In this document: positions 15,750-24,124 of the stretch, in pieces
Layout of the letters: the number at the start of each line of letters is the position of its first letter
How positions within the stretch are numbered: position 1 is the stretch's first letter
DNA from: Calothrix sp. NIES-2100
Lineage (GTDB): Bacteria > Cyanobacteriota > Cyanobacteriia > Cyanobacteriales > Nostocaceae
DNA length: 64,000 bases
Direction of reading: 5' to 3'
Assembly (NCBI RefSeq): GCF_002368195.1
Contig: NZ_AP018178.1
Coordinates: forward strand, 4,370,287-4,434,286
The notes under the pieces: model-generated
Databases searched by the model: none
Told to the model about the DNA's origin: nothing
Seen by the model: only the letters and a program-made list of their open reading frames with translations
Translations under genes and position numbers: made by a program

Positions 15750-17068
15750 TGGCGATCGTTACTGCTCCTAACAAACCACTTACAGTTAATCCTTTAAAGC
15801 AAAGCCAAGCTTTAGGCGCATCTTTAGCTTTCTTGGGATTGAAGGGAATGATTCCCTTATTCCACGGTTCTCAAGGCTGTACTGCTTTTGCCAAAGTTGT
15901 CTTAGTACGGCATTTTCGGGAAGCAATTCCCCTAGCAACTACAGCCATGACGGAAGTAACTACCATCCTGGGTGGTGAAGACAATGTAGAACAAGCAATT
16001 CTCACCCTGGTAGAAAAATCCCAGCCGGAAATTATTGGTTTATGTAGCACTGGGTTAACCGAAACTAGAGGCGATGACATAGAACGTTTCCTCAAAGAAA
16101 TTCGGAAACGTCACCCAGAATTGGATCGGCTACCGATTGTATTTGCACCCACACCTGACTTTAAAGGTGCATTACAAGATGGGTTTGCAGTGGCGGTGGA
16201 AAGCATTGTGAAAGAAGTTCCCCGTCCTTGTGCTACCAGAATTGAACAAGTCACCATCTTAGCTGGTTCGTCTTTTACACCAGGAGATATCCAAGAAATT
16301 AAAGAGATGGTGACTAGCTTTGGGCTAGTTCCCATCGTTGTCCCCGATTTGAGTGCTTCCTTAGATGGACACTTAGAAGATTCCTACAGTGCAATTACAA
16401 GTAGTGGGACAACTGTCGCTCAACTGCGGGAAGTTGGTGGTTCCGCCTTCACGATCGCACTTGGGGAAAGTATGCGCGGTGCAGCGCGGATTCTCCAAGA
16501 CCGATTTGGTATTCCCTATGAAGTTTTTGGACAACTCACAGGTTTAGAACCTGTAGATGAGTTTCTCCACGCCTTAGCAATTCTCAGCGGTAACAGCGTC
16601 CCGGAAAAATATCGCCGCCAGCGTCGCCAACTGCAAGACGCAATGTTAGATACTCACTTTTATTTTGGTGCCAAACGAGTATCTTTAGCTTTAGAACCAG
16701 ATTTGTTGTGGTCAGCAGTCCATTTCCTGCAATCGATGGGAGCTCAAATTCATGCGGCTGTGACAACAACGCGATCGCCTTTATTAGAACAACTCCCCAT
16801 CAAAAGCGTTACCATCGGCGATTTGGAAGACTTTGAGGAACTATCAGCTGGCTCTGACTTGTTAATTGGCAATTCTAACGTCGGTGCGATCGCTAAACGC
16901 CTATCCATTCCCCTCTATCGTCTCGGACTACCCATTTACGATCGCTTAGGTAATGGTCAGTTTACCAAAGTCGGCTACCGAGGCACAATGGAGCTTTTGT
17001 TTGGCATGGGTAACCTCTTTTTAGAAGCAGAAGAAGAGAGAGTAAAACACTTCCACGGAGATTGGTAG
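15749..17068 (+). CDS. nifN: Nitrogenase cofactor scaffold subunit NifN
   Basis: The 439-residue length fits cyanobacterial NifN. The N-terminus (NPLKQSQALGASLAFLGLKG, then HGSQGCTAFAKV) matches the NifK/NifN family, with the conserved Cys in SQGCTA. Further conserved blocks are LCSTGLTETRGDD, the GSSFTPGDI segment and the FGQLTGLEPVDEF helix. NifN pairs with NifE as the NifEN heterotetramer. The ATG overlaps the nifE stop, so the two are translated together once nifE is rejoined. A heptamer array follows before nifX. Confidence 0.97.
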   Translation: MAIVTAPNKPLTVNPLKQSQALGASLAFLGLKGMIPLFHGSQGCTAFAKVVLVRHFREAIPLATTAMTEVTTILGGEDNVEQAILTLVEKSQPEIIGLCSTGLTETRGDDIERFLKEIRKRHPELDRLPIVFAPTPDFKGALQDGFAVAVESIVKEVPRPCATRIEQVTILAGSSFTPGDIQEIKEMVTSFGLVPIVVPDLSASLDGHLEDSYSAITSSGTTVAQLREVGGSAFTIALGESMRGAARILQDRFGIPYEVFGQLTGLEPVDEFLHALAILSGNSVPEKYRRQRRQLQDAMLDTHFYFGAKRVSLALEPDLLWSAVHFLQSMGAQIHAAVTTTRSPLLEQLPIKSVTIGDLEDFEELSAGSDLLIGNSNVGAIAKRLSIPLYRLGLPIYDRLGNGQFTKVGYRGTMELLFGMGNLFLEAEEERVKHFHGDW

Positions 17069-17160
17069 TAGTCAAGAGTCAATAGTCAACGGTCAATAGT
17101 ATATAAACATTGACTCTTGACTTTGGACTTTTGACTATTGACCAAAAACAACTGATAAAG
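17069..17160. repeat. Short tandem heptamer-type repeats between nifN and nifX
   Basis: GTCAAGAGTCAATAGTCAAC is followed by further GTCAATAG-type units and, on the far side, by TTGACTCTTGACTTT-type units in inverted sense. These match the short tandemly repeated sequences common in Nostocales spacers. The two halves can form a loose hairpin. Confidence 0.7.
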
Positions 17161-17171
17161 GACAAATAAAA

Positions 17172-17585
17172 ATGAAAATTGCCTTCACGACAAGTGACCG
17201 AGTTCATATTAATGCTCACTTCGGATGGGCAAGACAAATTGAGGTTTATGAAGTCTCCGATGAAGGATCTACATTTGTTGAGACTTTAAACTTTGAGGGC
17301 GACCTGAAAGAAGATGGTAACGAGGATAAAATCACACCTAAACTAGAAGCGCTAGAAGATTGCACAATTGTTTATGTATTAGCAATTGGTGGTAGCGCTG
17401 CTGCTCGTTTAATCAAAAAAGGCGTAACTCCAATTAAAGCGCGATCGGAAGACGAAGAAATCGCAGAAGTGTTAACTAAATTAGTCAAAACACTTAAAGG
17501 TAATCCTCCACCTTGGTTGCGTAAAGCTTTAAAGCAAAAAGACACAACCTTTGCAGATGAATTAGAAAATGAAGCAACCGTATGA
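17172..17585 (+). CDS. nifX: NifX, cofactor carrier of the NifX/NafY family
   Basis: The 137-residue product begins MKIAFTTSDRVHINAHFGWA, the strand-loop-helix signature of the dinitrogenase iron-molybdenum cofactor binding domain. It continues with VYVLAIGGSAAARLIKKGVT, another conserved block. NifX carries FeMo-cofactor precursors such as NifB-co and VK-cluster between NifB and NifEN. An AAAGGACAA ribosome site lies before the ATG. The stop overlaps the next gene by ATGA. Confidence 0.95.
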   Translation: MKIAFTTSDRVHINAHFGWARQIEVYEVSDEGSTFVETLNFEGDLKEDGNEDKITPKLEALEDCTIVYVLAIGGSAAARLIKKGVTPIKARSEDEEIAEVLTKLVKTLKGNPPPWLRKALKQKDTTFADELENEATV

Positions 17586-18058
17586 GCATAGATAATAGTG
17601 TTAACGGTACCGCCAGCACCACAGTATCAAACTCACCTTTCCTGAAAGCGATCGTCCAACAAATTCGGGGACAAGATACCTATGGAACATACCGGAAATG
17701 GTCTGATGATTTAATTCTTAAACCCTATGTGGTTACTAAACAAAAGAAGCGGGAAATTCCTATTGATGGTGAAGTAGATCCGCTTACTAAATCACGGATC
17801 ATGGCATTTTATAGAGCCATAGCCGCTTGTATTGAAAAGGAAACAGGTCTAATATCCCAGGTTGTAGTCGATATAAACCATGAAGGGTTTGGCTGGGTAC
17901 TTGTTTTTTCTGGCCGCCTTTTGTTAGTAACAAGAACCTTACGTGATGCTCATCGCTTTGGCTTTGATTCCCTGGAAAAAGTCGCAGAAGAGGGAGCGAA
18001 GTTAATAGACAAAGGTGTTGATTTAGTAAAACGTTTCCCCGAAGTTGGCAAGCTTTAA
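17582..18058 (+). CDS. NifX-associated DUF269 protein
   Basis: The 158-residue product has the DUF269 layout: PFLKAIVQQIRGQDTYGTYR near the N-terminus, then SRIMAFYRAIAACIEKETG and FGWVLVFSGRLLLV. The gene overlaps nifX by 4 bp (ATGA), so it is translated with nifX. Proteins of this family almost always lie beside nifX in diazotrophs; their biochemical role is not established. It is followed by a long heptamer array, not a terminator. Confidence 0.92.
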   Translation: MSIDNSVNGTASTTVSNSPFLKAIVQQIRGQDTYGTYRKWSDDLILKPYVVTKQKKREIPIDGEVDPLTKSRIMAFYRAIAACIEKETGLISQVVVDINHEGFGWVLVFSGRLLLVTRTLRDAHRFGFDSLEKVAEEGAKLIDKGVDLVKRFPEVGKL

Positions 18059-18237
18059 TTAATTAGTCAATAGTCAATGGTCAATGGTCAATGGTCAATG
18101 GTCAAGATTATCAGTTTTTGGACTCTGGACTCTGGGCTCTGGACTCTGGACTTTGGACTCTGGACTTTGGACTCTGGACTTTGGACTTTTGACTCTTGAC
18201 TCTTGACTTTGGACTTTGGACTTTTGACTTTGGACAA
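18059..18237. repeat. Long heptamer array, about 170 bp, directly before the DUF683 gene
   Basis: Units of GTCAATG repeat several times from 18067. After a short spacer, about fifteen GGACTCT/GGACTTT/TGACTCT units follow up to the ATG at 18238. The array replaces any ordinary ribosome-binding region for that gene. The two parts are on opposite strands relative to each other (TCAA units versus TTGA units), so the transcript could fold. Confidence 0.85.
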
Positions 18238-18438
18238 ATGACAACTGAAGAACTACAAGGAAAAATCAGACGGCTCAATAGTAAAGCAGGTCAAATGAAG
18301 ATGGATCTGCACGACTTAGCAGAGGGACTACCAACAGACTTTGAGAAATTGATGGATGTTGCAGCCCAGACTTATGCAATCTATCGCGAGTTAGATGAAC
18401 TTAAGAAACAGCTTAAAAAAATGGAGAAGGGTCAATGA
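18238..18438 (+). CDS. Small nif-associated DUF683 protein (66 aa)
   Basis: I start at ATG 18238 (MTTEELQGKIRRLNSKAGQM). A start further upstream would translate part of the heptamer array into LDFGLWTFDFG-like residues. The protein is a helical hairpin with Lys/Glu-rich ends, typical of the DUF683 family found between nifX and nifW. Its role is not known. There is no ordinary ribosome site because the start abuts the repeats. Its last codons overlap the nifW start by ATGA. Confidence 0.88.
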   Translation: MTTEELQGKIRRLNSKAGQMKMDLHDLAEGLPTDFEKLMDVAAQTYAIYRELDELKKQLKKMEKGQ

Positions 18439-18752
18439 GCCGGACTATTGATGAATTTAAGCAGCTCGTAGATGCAGAGGAATTCTTTCAGTTTTTTAAC
18501 CTGCCCTACGACCAAAAGTTTGTGAATGTTAATCGTTTACATATTTTGAAAAAATTCTCCCAATTCATGCGAGAAGTCGATGAGAATTATCCTGATTTAA
18601 AACCCGAAGAAAAACTCGAACAATATGCCATAGCTTTGCAAAGAGCTTATGACGTATTTGTCGAATCTACACCCCAAGAACAAAAGCTGTTTAAGGTGTT
18701 TAACGACAAGCAAAAAAATGTAGTCAAGCTGACAGAAATCACTTCTGATTAG
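18435..18752 (+). CDS. nifW: NifW, nitrogenase-stabilizing protein
   Basis: The 105-residue product has the NifW pattern: TIDEFKQLVDAEEFFQFFNL, then YDQKFVNVNRLHILKKFSQF and the later LQRAYDVFVESTPQEQKLFK. NifW binds the MoFe protein and protects it from oxygen damage or helps its assembly. The ATG overlaps the DUF683 stop (ATGA) and the upstream gene supplies a GGAG. Ten bases separate it from hesA. Confidence 0.95.
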   Translation: MSRTIDEFKQLVDAEEFFQFFNLPYDQKFVNVNRLHILKKFSQFMREVDENYPDLKPEEKLEQYAIALQRAYDVFVESTPQEQKLFKVFNDKQKNVVKLTEITSD

Positions 18753-18762
18753 GAGGTAAAAA

Positions 18763-19563
18763 GTGGTAAATCTAACGCCTACCGAATTAGAACGCTATAG
18801 TCGCCAAATGATGCTCCCTAATTTTGGCGAAGTAGCTCAGAAGCGCCTGAAGTCAGCGACGGTTCTGGTTACAGGTGTGGGGGGATTAGGCGGTACGGCG
18901 GCGCTTTACCTAGCTGTAGCGGGCGTTGGGCGACTAATCTTAGTTCGGGGTGGTGACCTGCGGCGAGATGATATGAATCGTCAGATCCTCATGAGTGACG
19001 ATTGGGTAGGTCAGCCAAGGGTATTCAAAGCTAAAGAAACTTTGGAAGCGATTAATCCTGATGTCCAAGTGGAAGCAGTTCATGATTACATCACCCCGGA
19101 AAATGTAGATGCGTTGGTACAGTCTGCTGATATGGCGCTTGACTGCGCTCACAATTTTACCGAACGCAATTTGTTGAATGAAGCTTGTGTGCGTTGGCGA
19201 AAGCCAATGGTGGAAGCAGCAATGGACGGGATGGAGGCTTACCTGACTACGATTATTCCTGGTGTGACTCCTTGTTTGTCTTGTCTGTTTCCAGAAAAAC
19301 CTGATTGGGATCGGCGTGGCTTTTCAGTTCTGGGGGCTGTTTCTGGAACATTGGCTTGTCTAACAGCACTAGAGGCGATCAAGCTGATTACTGGGTTTAG
19401 TCAACCGTTACTGTCACAACTGTTGACAATAGACCTGAATCGGATGGAATTTGCTAAGCGGCGTTCTCAGCGCGATCGCTCTTGTCCAGTATGTGGTAAC
19501 AATGCACCCTGGAGATACGCGCAATCAGGTTCAATGGAACCCACCAGTAATTGCACAACATAA
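18763..19563 (+). CDS. hesA: HesA, ThiF/MoeB-type adenylyltransferase
   Basis: The start is GTG at 18763 after a strong AGGAGGT. The 266-residue protein has the E1-like fold: SRQMMLPNFGEVAQKRL, the nucleotide-binding loop VTGVGGLGG, then the RDDMNRQIL arginine region. It carries two CxxC zinc motifs (CLSC near residue 157-160 region, CPVC near 245). HesA lies in heterocyst nif clusters; ThiF-like proteins activate sulfur carriers, but its exact nitrogenase role is not settled. A spacer of about 220 bp with AATTCGTAATT repeats follows. Confidence 0.93.
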   Translation: MVNLTPTELERYSRQMMLPNFGEVAQKRLKSATVLVTGVGGLGGTAALYLAVAGVGRLILVRGGDLRRDDMNRQILMSDDWVGQPRVFKAKETLEAINPDVQVEAVHDYITPENVDALVQSADMALDCAHNFTERNLLNEACVRWRKPMVEAAMDGMEAYLTTIIPGVTPCLSCLFPEKPDWDRRGFSVLGAVSGTLACLTALEAIKLITGFSQPLLSQLLTIDLNRMEFAKRRSQRDRSCPVCGNNAPWRYAQSGSMEPTSNCTT

Positions 19564-19785
19564 TCAACTGAGATCAATTCGTAATTCGTAATTCGTAATT
19601 ACGAAGAACAAAATTTAAGTTTGAATCTGGAACTAAATTTTGCATAATTGGTCTGATTTACACCCAAAATTGCTTAGTAGTTTGTCTTCTGCTGTTTGTA
19701 AATACAAATGACAAATGACAAATGACTAATAACAAATACCCCACCTGTAATCAGAAAACCTTATCGCTATAAATCAGGAGAATTG
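19564..19785. other. Spacer between hesA and hesB with short repeats
   Basis: No gene. ATTCGTAATTCGTAATTACG (about 19579-19598) contains tandem AATTCGT units. A second repetitive run, AATGACAAATGACAAATGAC, occurs near 19707. The ribosome site AGGAGAATTG lies directly before the hesB ATG. The spacer could carry a separate promoter for hesB-fdxH. Confidence 0.5.
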
Positions 19786-20157
19786 ATGACTGTAACTTTG
19801 ACAGAAAAAGCCGAATTTCGTCTGCGGGCATTCTTGGTCGCTTCTGCCCCTGAAGCTAACGGTGCAACTAAAGGTGTCCGCATTTCTGTAAAAGATGGCG
19901 GTTGCAGTGGCTATGAATATGGAATCGATATTACTAGCAAGCCGCAACCAGACGATTTGGTCATTGAGCAAGGCAAGGTGCTACTTTACGTTGATGCTAA
20001 AAGCGCACCGTTATTGAAAGGAGTTGTTATCGATTTTATCGATGGGGTAATGGAAAGCGGCTTTAAGTTTACCAACCCTAATGCAACTGATTCTTGTGGT
20101 TGTGGCAAGTCCTTCAAAGCTGGTGATTGCACACCTGATGGTGTACCTTGCAGTTAA
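19786..20157 (+). CDS. hesB: HesB/IscA-type iron-sulfur carrier
   Basis: ATG 19786 follows AGGAGAATTG; the TTG three bases earlier is less likely. The 123-residue product has the A-type carrier cysteines: GGCSGYEYG (first Cys) and DSCGCGKSF near the C-terminus (two more). It delivers Fe-S clusters to target proteins, here probably nitrogenase or ferredoxin. The C-terminal extension KAGDCTPDGVPCS with further Cys residues is characteristic of the heterocyst HesB subtype. Confidence 0.95.
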   Translation: MTVTLTEKAEFRLRAFLVASAPEANGATKGVRISVKDGGCSGYEYGIDITSKPQPDDLVIEQGKVLLYVDAKSAPLLKGVVIDFIDGVMESGFKFTNPNATDSCGCGKSFKAGDCTPDGVPCS

Positions 20158-20325
20158 CACTGTTTCAGACTTGATGACATCATTAGTACCGCTTTGTTCC
20201 GTCTGGCGGTAATAGTGTGGAGTCTGGTGCAGTAAAGCTATAGGTAGCTTAACAACGAGTAGCACAGAGCGACGACAAATTCTGGGAATTAAACCTAATT
20301 GTATAAAGTTGAGGAGAATCGGAAA

Positions 20326-20625
20326 ATGGCTACCTACCAAGTTAGATTAATCAACAAAAAGGAAGACCTCGACACCACAATTGAAGTGGATGAAGAAACC
20401 ACCATCCTAGAAGCAGCAGGTGAACAAGGTATTGATTTACCTTTCTCTTGCCATTCCGGGTCTTGCTCTAGTTGTGTTGGTAAAGTTGTTGAAGGTGAAG
20501 TAGATCAATCCGATCAAATCTTCTTGGATGACGAGCAAATGTCTAAGGGCTTTGCTTTACTTTGTGTTACTTACCCCCGTTCTAACTGCACAATTAAGAC
20601 TCATCAAGAACCATATCTTGTCTAA
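20326..20625 (+). CDS. fdxH: Heterocyst [2Fe-2S] ferredoxin FdxH
   Basis: The ATG at 20326 follows GAGGAGAATC. The 99-residue plant-type ferredoxin has the cluster motif CHSGSCSSC with a fourth Cys in ALLCVTYP. The N-terminus (ATYQVRLINKKEDLDTTIEV) matches FdxH, which donates electrons to nitrogenase reductase in heterocysts. It ends KTHQEPYLV. About 170 bp without genes separate it from hesB, enough for an independent promoter. A FeoA-like gene follows. Confidence 0.97.
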   Translation: MATYQVRLINKKEDLDTTIEVDEETTILEAAGEQGIDLPFSCHSGSCSSCVGKVVEGEVDQSDQIFLDDEQMSKGFALLCVTYPRSNCTIKTHQEPYLV

Positions 20626-20731
20626 CGTGTAGTTATAGCTTGAACTAGGATGCAGGATGAAAATACTTTTCATCCTAGCCTGGATCAAGCTGTTTTCAAA
20701 GGTTCTATATAATTTATATTTACTACTTTTC

Positions 20732-20986
20732 ATGTTTACCCCTTTTACTATTAAGGGTTGTTCATTAGAATTGCTGAAACCAGCAGAGAAAGGAATTATC
20801 ACTTTCTGTAATATTACCCATGAACAAATCCGTAAGCAATTGCTAGAAACTGGTGTAGATATAGGAAATAAAATAACTGTAATTCAAAAATTTCCAGTTT
20901 TACAAATCAAAGTTAATGATATCAATATAGCAATAAATATAGAAACAGCCCGCGCAATTTATGTACGGATTATTGATAATGAGTAA
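20732..20986 (+). CDS. FeoA-family protein (84 aa)
   Basis: The SH3-like FeoA pattern is visible: a loop near GCSLELLKPAEKGIITFCNI, a helix LLETGVDIGNKITVIQKFP, then strands QIKVNDINIAINIETARAI. FeoA proteins support the FeoB ferrous iron transporter at the inner membrane. I choose ATG 20732 (MFTPFT); an upstream ATG at 20657 would add a hydrophobic tail not expected for the family, though it is possible. No feoB is seen nearby. Iron supply for nitrogenase is a plausible reason for its place after fdxH. Confidence 0.78.
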   Translation: MFTPFTIKGCSLELLKPAEKGIITFCNITHEQIRKQLLETGVDIGNKITVIQKFPVLQIKVNDINIAINIETARAIYVRIIDNE

Positions 20987-21000
20987 TCAAATTTTGATTT

Positions 21001-21033
21001 AGATGCCCGACTTCTTTAAGAAGTCGGGCATCT
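21001..21033. repeat. Perfect 33-bp dispersed palindrome (GCCCGACTTCTT type)
   Basis: Arms of 16 bp (AGATGCCCGACTTCTT and its reverse complement) flank one central base. Related copies with CCCC in place of GCCC occur at 32924-32952 (imperfect) and 34493-34525. There is no T-run, so it looks like a dispersed hairpin more than a dedicated terminator. Confidence 0.75.
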
Positions 21034-21183
21034 GGGCAACATGTTGAATTGTTGACTATATTTAAATTTTTTAACATCGTTTGAAATATTAGATAAGTTA
21101 CTTTAAGGTTATCGGTGAGGCGATGTCTTCGACGGTAAACTACGCAGTAGAATTGAGTAAGAGCGCTTGATTTAAGAGAAAAA

Positions 21184-21516
21184 GTGTCAATACCAAAACG
21201 AGGCACAAGAAAAATTGTAGTTGATGGAGAGCCTTTTATTTGGCTGATCCGAAGACAAGCAACCAACGATCAAGCAGATTATGGTTGTGGGTATATTCAT
21301 GTTGCGGTGGAACATGCTCAAGAACCCGGTTCAGTATTAGTGATTCGCACCGATAGACCTCACCCCCAAGATTGGGGGACATTTGAAGTCCAACCAGTGA
21401 AACCAAAAGATGTAGCTGAATGGATATTGCAAACAATGCGATCTGGTTGGGAGCCAAGAAGTTTAGGCTCACCATTTATTGTTCAAGTAGTCAGAGATTT
21501 TATAGAAAAAGTCTGA
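21184..21516 (+). CDS. Conserved hypothetical protein (110 aa)
   Basis: The likely start is GTG at 21184 (GTGTCAATACC). The product has a strand-rich core with VDGEPFIWLIRRQ and CGYIHVAVEHAQEPGSVLVI, followed by a helix with DVAEWILQTMRSGW. It looks like a small single-domain cytoplasmic protein. I do not recognise a named function. It stands alone between the FeoA-like gene and the Ssl1498-type gene. Confidence 0.6.
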   Translation: MSIPKRGTRKIVVDGEPFIWLIRRQATNDQADYGCGYIHVAVEHAQEPGSVLVIRTDRPHPQDWGTFEVQPVKPKDVAEWILQTMRSGWEPRSLGSPFIVQVVRDFIEKV

Positions 21517-21800
21517 AGCTTTCGGTAGTGTCAAACTAACTCAGGACTTACGCCAGCGCGATCGCTATTCTAATCTTAGGTTCAAAGCTTAAGGGGAGCA
21601 GTTTCCATGTCGATCGCGTAGTGGTTTGGCGCGTTGTGTAGGTCTTGGGAAAGTTAGCCTTCATGCGATCGCCTAACCTCCCATTCCTGATAAGCGATTT
21701 TTATAAATCCTATCAGACTTTTTTTGTCAAGTCCTGTTGACTATTTGTAACAAACTCGTTATATTAATTTACATAAGTTAACAAACAAGGAATAAAAAAC

Positions 21801-21971
21801 ATGTACACCACAGTTAATGAAGACGGCGTTCTCAACAACTACGCAACTGAACCCAAGGTTTACTACGCTGAATACCCTGCAATTTGGGAACAACGCAAAT
21901 ATGTTTTACAAGGTGTGTTCGCTACATTACTTGTTACCACTCTAGTTTTGGTTGGTATTACTGTTAGCTAA
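21801..21971 (+). CDS. Ssl1498-family light-harvesting-like small membrane protein (56 aa)
   Basis: The protein starts MYTTVNEDGVLNNYATEPKV and ends with one transmembrane segment (VFATLLVTTLVLVGITVS). This is the Ssl1498 pattern, a small cyanobacterial thylakoid protein grouped with high-light-inducible proteins but lacking the chlorophyll-binding motif. AAGGAATAAAA serves as ribosome site. A hairpin with a T-run follows at about 22026-22052. Confidence 0.8.
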   Translation: MYTTVNEDGVLNNYATEPKVYYAEYPAIWEQRKYVLQGVFATLLVTTLVLVGITVS

Positions 21972-22025
21972 GATTTTTAGACAACGGTTTAGGTATCTTT
22001 CATCGTTATTCATACTCTTGTGCAT

Positions 22026-22052
22026 TACCTCAGCTACCAAGCTGGGGTTTTT
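22026..22052 (+). terminator. Rho-independent terminator after the Ssl1498-type gene
   Basis: The stem CCTCAGCT / AGCTGGGG contains one G-T pair and is followed by six Ts. Confidence 0.65.
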
Positions 22053-22293
22053 TGTTGGGTACGCGATTCAACAGCTTGCTACTCACTCAGGGGTGCATCT
22101 ACCTTTGGGTAGAGGTTCCGATTGCTTGCAGCAGAATTCGACAATAGTCTGAGTCGTTTGGTTGAGTGCTTCCCGTTTTTCCACTACCAATTTATATATT
22201 TCGTTGGGGTGATATCAGACTTTTTTCAGATGTTTCTCATTTTTCCATCTCCTAAAATCCAGAACTATGAGGTCATCTTGAAGACGATTTTTT

Positions 22294-22881
22294 ATGAACA
22301 CAACTTATTTGCGTAATATCACTCTGTTGCTTGTGCTGTTTGGGTTGAGTGCTGGTAGTACCCAAGCCCAAACCACATCCACCACTTCCCTAGAAGTACC
22401 AAAAGATTTGCAAGTCCCCCAAGGCCAAAACCTGCTGTTAAAAGCAGCTGCTAAAGGTTCACAAATATATGTTTGCAAGGCTAAATCAGATAATCCTAAC
22501 GCTTTCGAGTGGACGCTTAAGGGGCCAGATGCAGTGTTGTTAAATGAACAGGGACAACAAATAGGTAAACATTATGCAGGCCCTACCTGGGAGTTGAATG
22601 ACGGTAGTAAAGTTGTCGCTCAAGTAAAAGCTCAGGTAAAAGCACTGCAACCTCGTACAATTCCCTGGTTGCTGTTGTCAGAGCGATCGCACGAAGGCAA
22701 TGGTATATTAAGCTCTGTAAATTGGATACAGCGCCTGAATACAATTGGCGGTAAAGCTCCTGCTAGCGGTTGCGATCGCGCTCACTCTAACAGTGAGGTT
22801 AAAGTCGCTTATCAAGCAGATTACTATTTTTGGGGCGTTCCTACTAACAAAAACGTTCCCAGACAAACAACTCCAAAATAG
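22294..22881 (+). CDS. Secreted DUF3455-like protein (195 aa)
   Basis: A Sec signal peptide is clear: MNTTYLRNITLLLVLFGLSA with a likely cut after TQAQ. The mature part has the DUF3455 layout: LEVPKDLQVPQGQNLLL, then GSQIYVCKAK, FEWTLKGPDAVL, and later GKHYAGPTWELNDGSKV; it closes with ASGCD and YQADYYFWG. The function of the domain is unknown; members are extracytoplasmic. The gene ends 9 bp before the nucleotidyltransferase gene, so the two may share a transcript. Confidence 0.82.
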   Translation: MNTTYLRNITLLLVLFGLSAGSTQAQTTSTTSLEVPKDLQVPQGQNLLLKAAAKGSQIYVCKAKSDNPNAFEWTLKGPDAVLLNEQGQQIGKHYAGPTWELNDGSKVVAQVKAQVKALQPRTIPWLLLSERSHEGNGILSSVNWIQRLNTIGGKAPASGCDRAHSNSEVKVAYQADYYFWGVPTNKNVPRQTTPK

Positions 22882-22890
22882 TTTTTACTT

Positions 22891-23772
22891 ATGCAAATAA
22901 ATCAAGTGAGAAAAGCAGTAATTCCGGCTGCTGGTTTTGGTACTAGATTATTTCCTGCTACTAAAGTTGTCAAAAAAGAACTTTTCCCAATTATTGATCA
23001 ACATGGGAGAGCAAAACCTGTAATTTTAGCAATTGTAGAAGAAGCAATTAGCGCCGGCATTACAGAAGTAGGCATTGTTGTACAACCTGATGATCTGGGA
23101 GTTTTTGTAGATTTATTTAAAAATCCACCCACACCAGAACTTTGGCAAAAACTCTCGCTTTCCAATCAAGAATACAGTCAATATCTGCAAGAATTGGGTA
23201 AAAAAGTTGTGTTCTTAACCCAACAAGAACAAGCAGGATATGGTCATGCAGTATTTTGTGCTAAAGACTGGGTAGAAAATGAGCCATTTCTGTTAATGTT
23301 GGGGGATCATGTTTATAAATCTGATCTTGATAAATCTTGTGCGCAACAAATTGTTGAACTTTATGCACAAGTTAATCAAAGTGTGGTTAGTTTAACTACA
23401 ATGCCAGCTGCAATCATCAACAAAGCGGGATGTGTCACAGGAGTGTGGCAAGAATTCAATTCACTGATGACAATCACACAACTTGCAGAAAAGCCCAGTA
23501 TTGATTATGCACGCCAGCATCTACGTGTAGAAGGCATGGCAGAAGATGAATTTTTATGTGTATTTGGTTTATATGTATTGACACCAAAAATTTTTGATTA
23601 TTTGGCAGACAGCATTCATAAAAATTTCCGCTACCGTGGTGAATTTCAGTTAACTACTTGTTTGGATCAATTATGTCAGGCAGAAGGGATGACAGGTTAT
23701 GTAATGAAAGGTAAATGTTTTGATACAGGTTTACCAGATACCTATCGCCAAACATTAATTGATTTTAGTTAA
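22891..23772 (+). CDS. GalU-type nucleotidyltransferase (UTP-glucose-1-phosphate uridylyltransferase family)
   Basis: The 293-residue protein has the sugar nucleotidyltransferase signature AAGFGTRLFPATKVVKKE (G-x-G-T-R loop plus Lys), then KPVILAIVEEAIS and LMLGDHVY with the metal-binding Asp. The C-terminal KGKCFDTGLPDTY fits GalU-type enzymes that make UDP-glucose from UTP and glucose-1-phosphate. It reads from 9 bp after the DUF3455 gene. Substrate specificity cannot be fixed from sequence alone. Confidence 0.82.
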   Translation: MQINQVRKAVIPAAGFGTRLFPATKVVKKELFPIIDQHGRAKPVILAIVEEAISAGITEVGIVVQPDDLGVFVDLFKNPPTPELWQKLSLSNQEYSQYLQELGKKVVFLTQQEQAGYGHAVFCAKDWVENEPFLLMLGDHVYKSDLDKSCAQQIVELYAQVNQSVVSLTTMPAAIINKAGCVTGVWQEFNSLMTITQLAEKPSIDYARQHLRVEGMAEDEFLCVFGLYVLTPKIFDYLADSIHKNFRYRGEFQLTTCLDQLCQAEGMTGYVMKGKCFDTGLPDTYRQTLIDFS

Positions 23773-23852
23773 AATTTAACAGGGAACAGAGAAATCCCCA
23801 TCGCCAGTAGAGTGTGTGATTGCTGAGGGTACTGATCACCAAAAATATAAAA

Positions 23853-23884
23853 TAAGGTGCGCTACACTTTATTAACGCACCTTA
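23853..23884. terminator. Hairpin between convergent genes
   Basis: A perfect 9-bp stem TAAGGTGCG / CGCACCTTA lies between the nucleotidyltransferase (plus) and the Mop gene (minus). Confidence 0.6.
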
Positions 23885-23914
23885 CCAAATATATATATAA
23901 TTTTTAACTATTGC

Positions 23915-24124
23915 TTAATCAACAGCAACTAACACATCCGATGCTTTAATAACAGCGTAAGCTTGCTTACCCTCTGCCAATCCCAGCTTGTCTGCTGAGG
24001 ATTTTGTAATTATTGCTACTACTTCTACTCCTGGTGCTATTTCTAAAGTGACTTCACTATTCACAGAGCCAGCAACAACTTTTTTCACAGTAGCTTTCAA
24101 TGAATTACGAGCGCTAATTTCCAT
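23915..24124 (-). CDS. Molybdate-binding Mop/TOBE protein (69 aa)
   Basis: The sequence MEISARNSLKATVKKVVAGS and later EVVAIITKSSADKLGLAEGK is a single TOBE (Mop) domain, as in molbindins, small cytoplasmic hexamers that bind molybdate. The length of 69 residues is standard. An AAGGTATC lies before the ATG. Molybdate storage fits the nearby FeMo-cofactor genes. Confidence 0.9.
   Translation of the reverse strand: MEISARNSLKATVKKVVAGSVNSEVTLEIAPGVEVVAIITKSSADKLGLAEGKQAYAVIKASDVLVAVD

Noticed and set aside
22122..22316. Plus-strand 64-aa frame before the DUF3455 gene
   Set aside because: It overlaps the signal peptide region of the DUF3455 gene and lacks a ribosome site.
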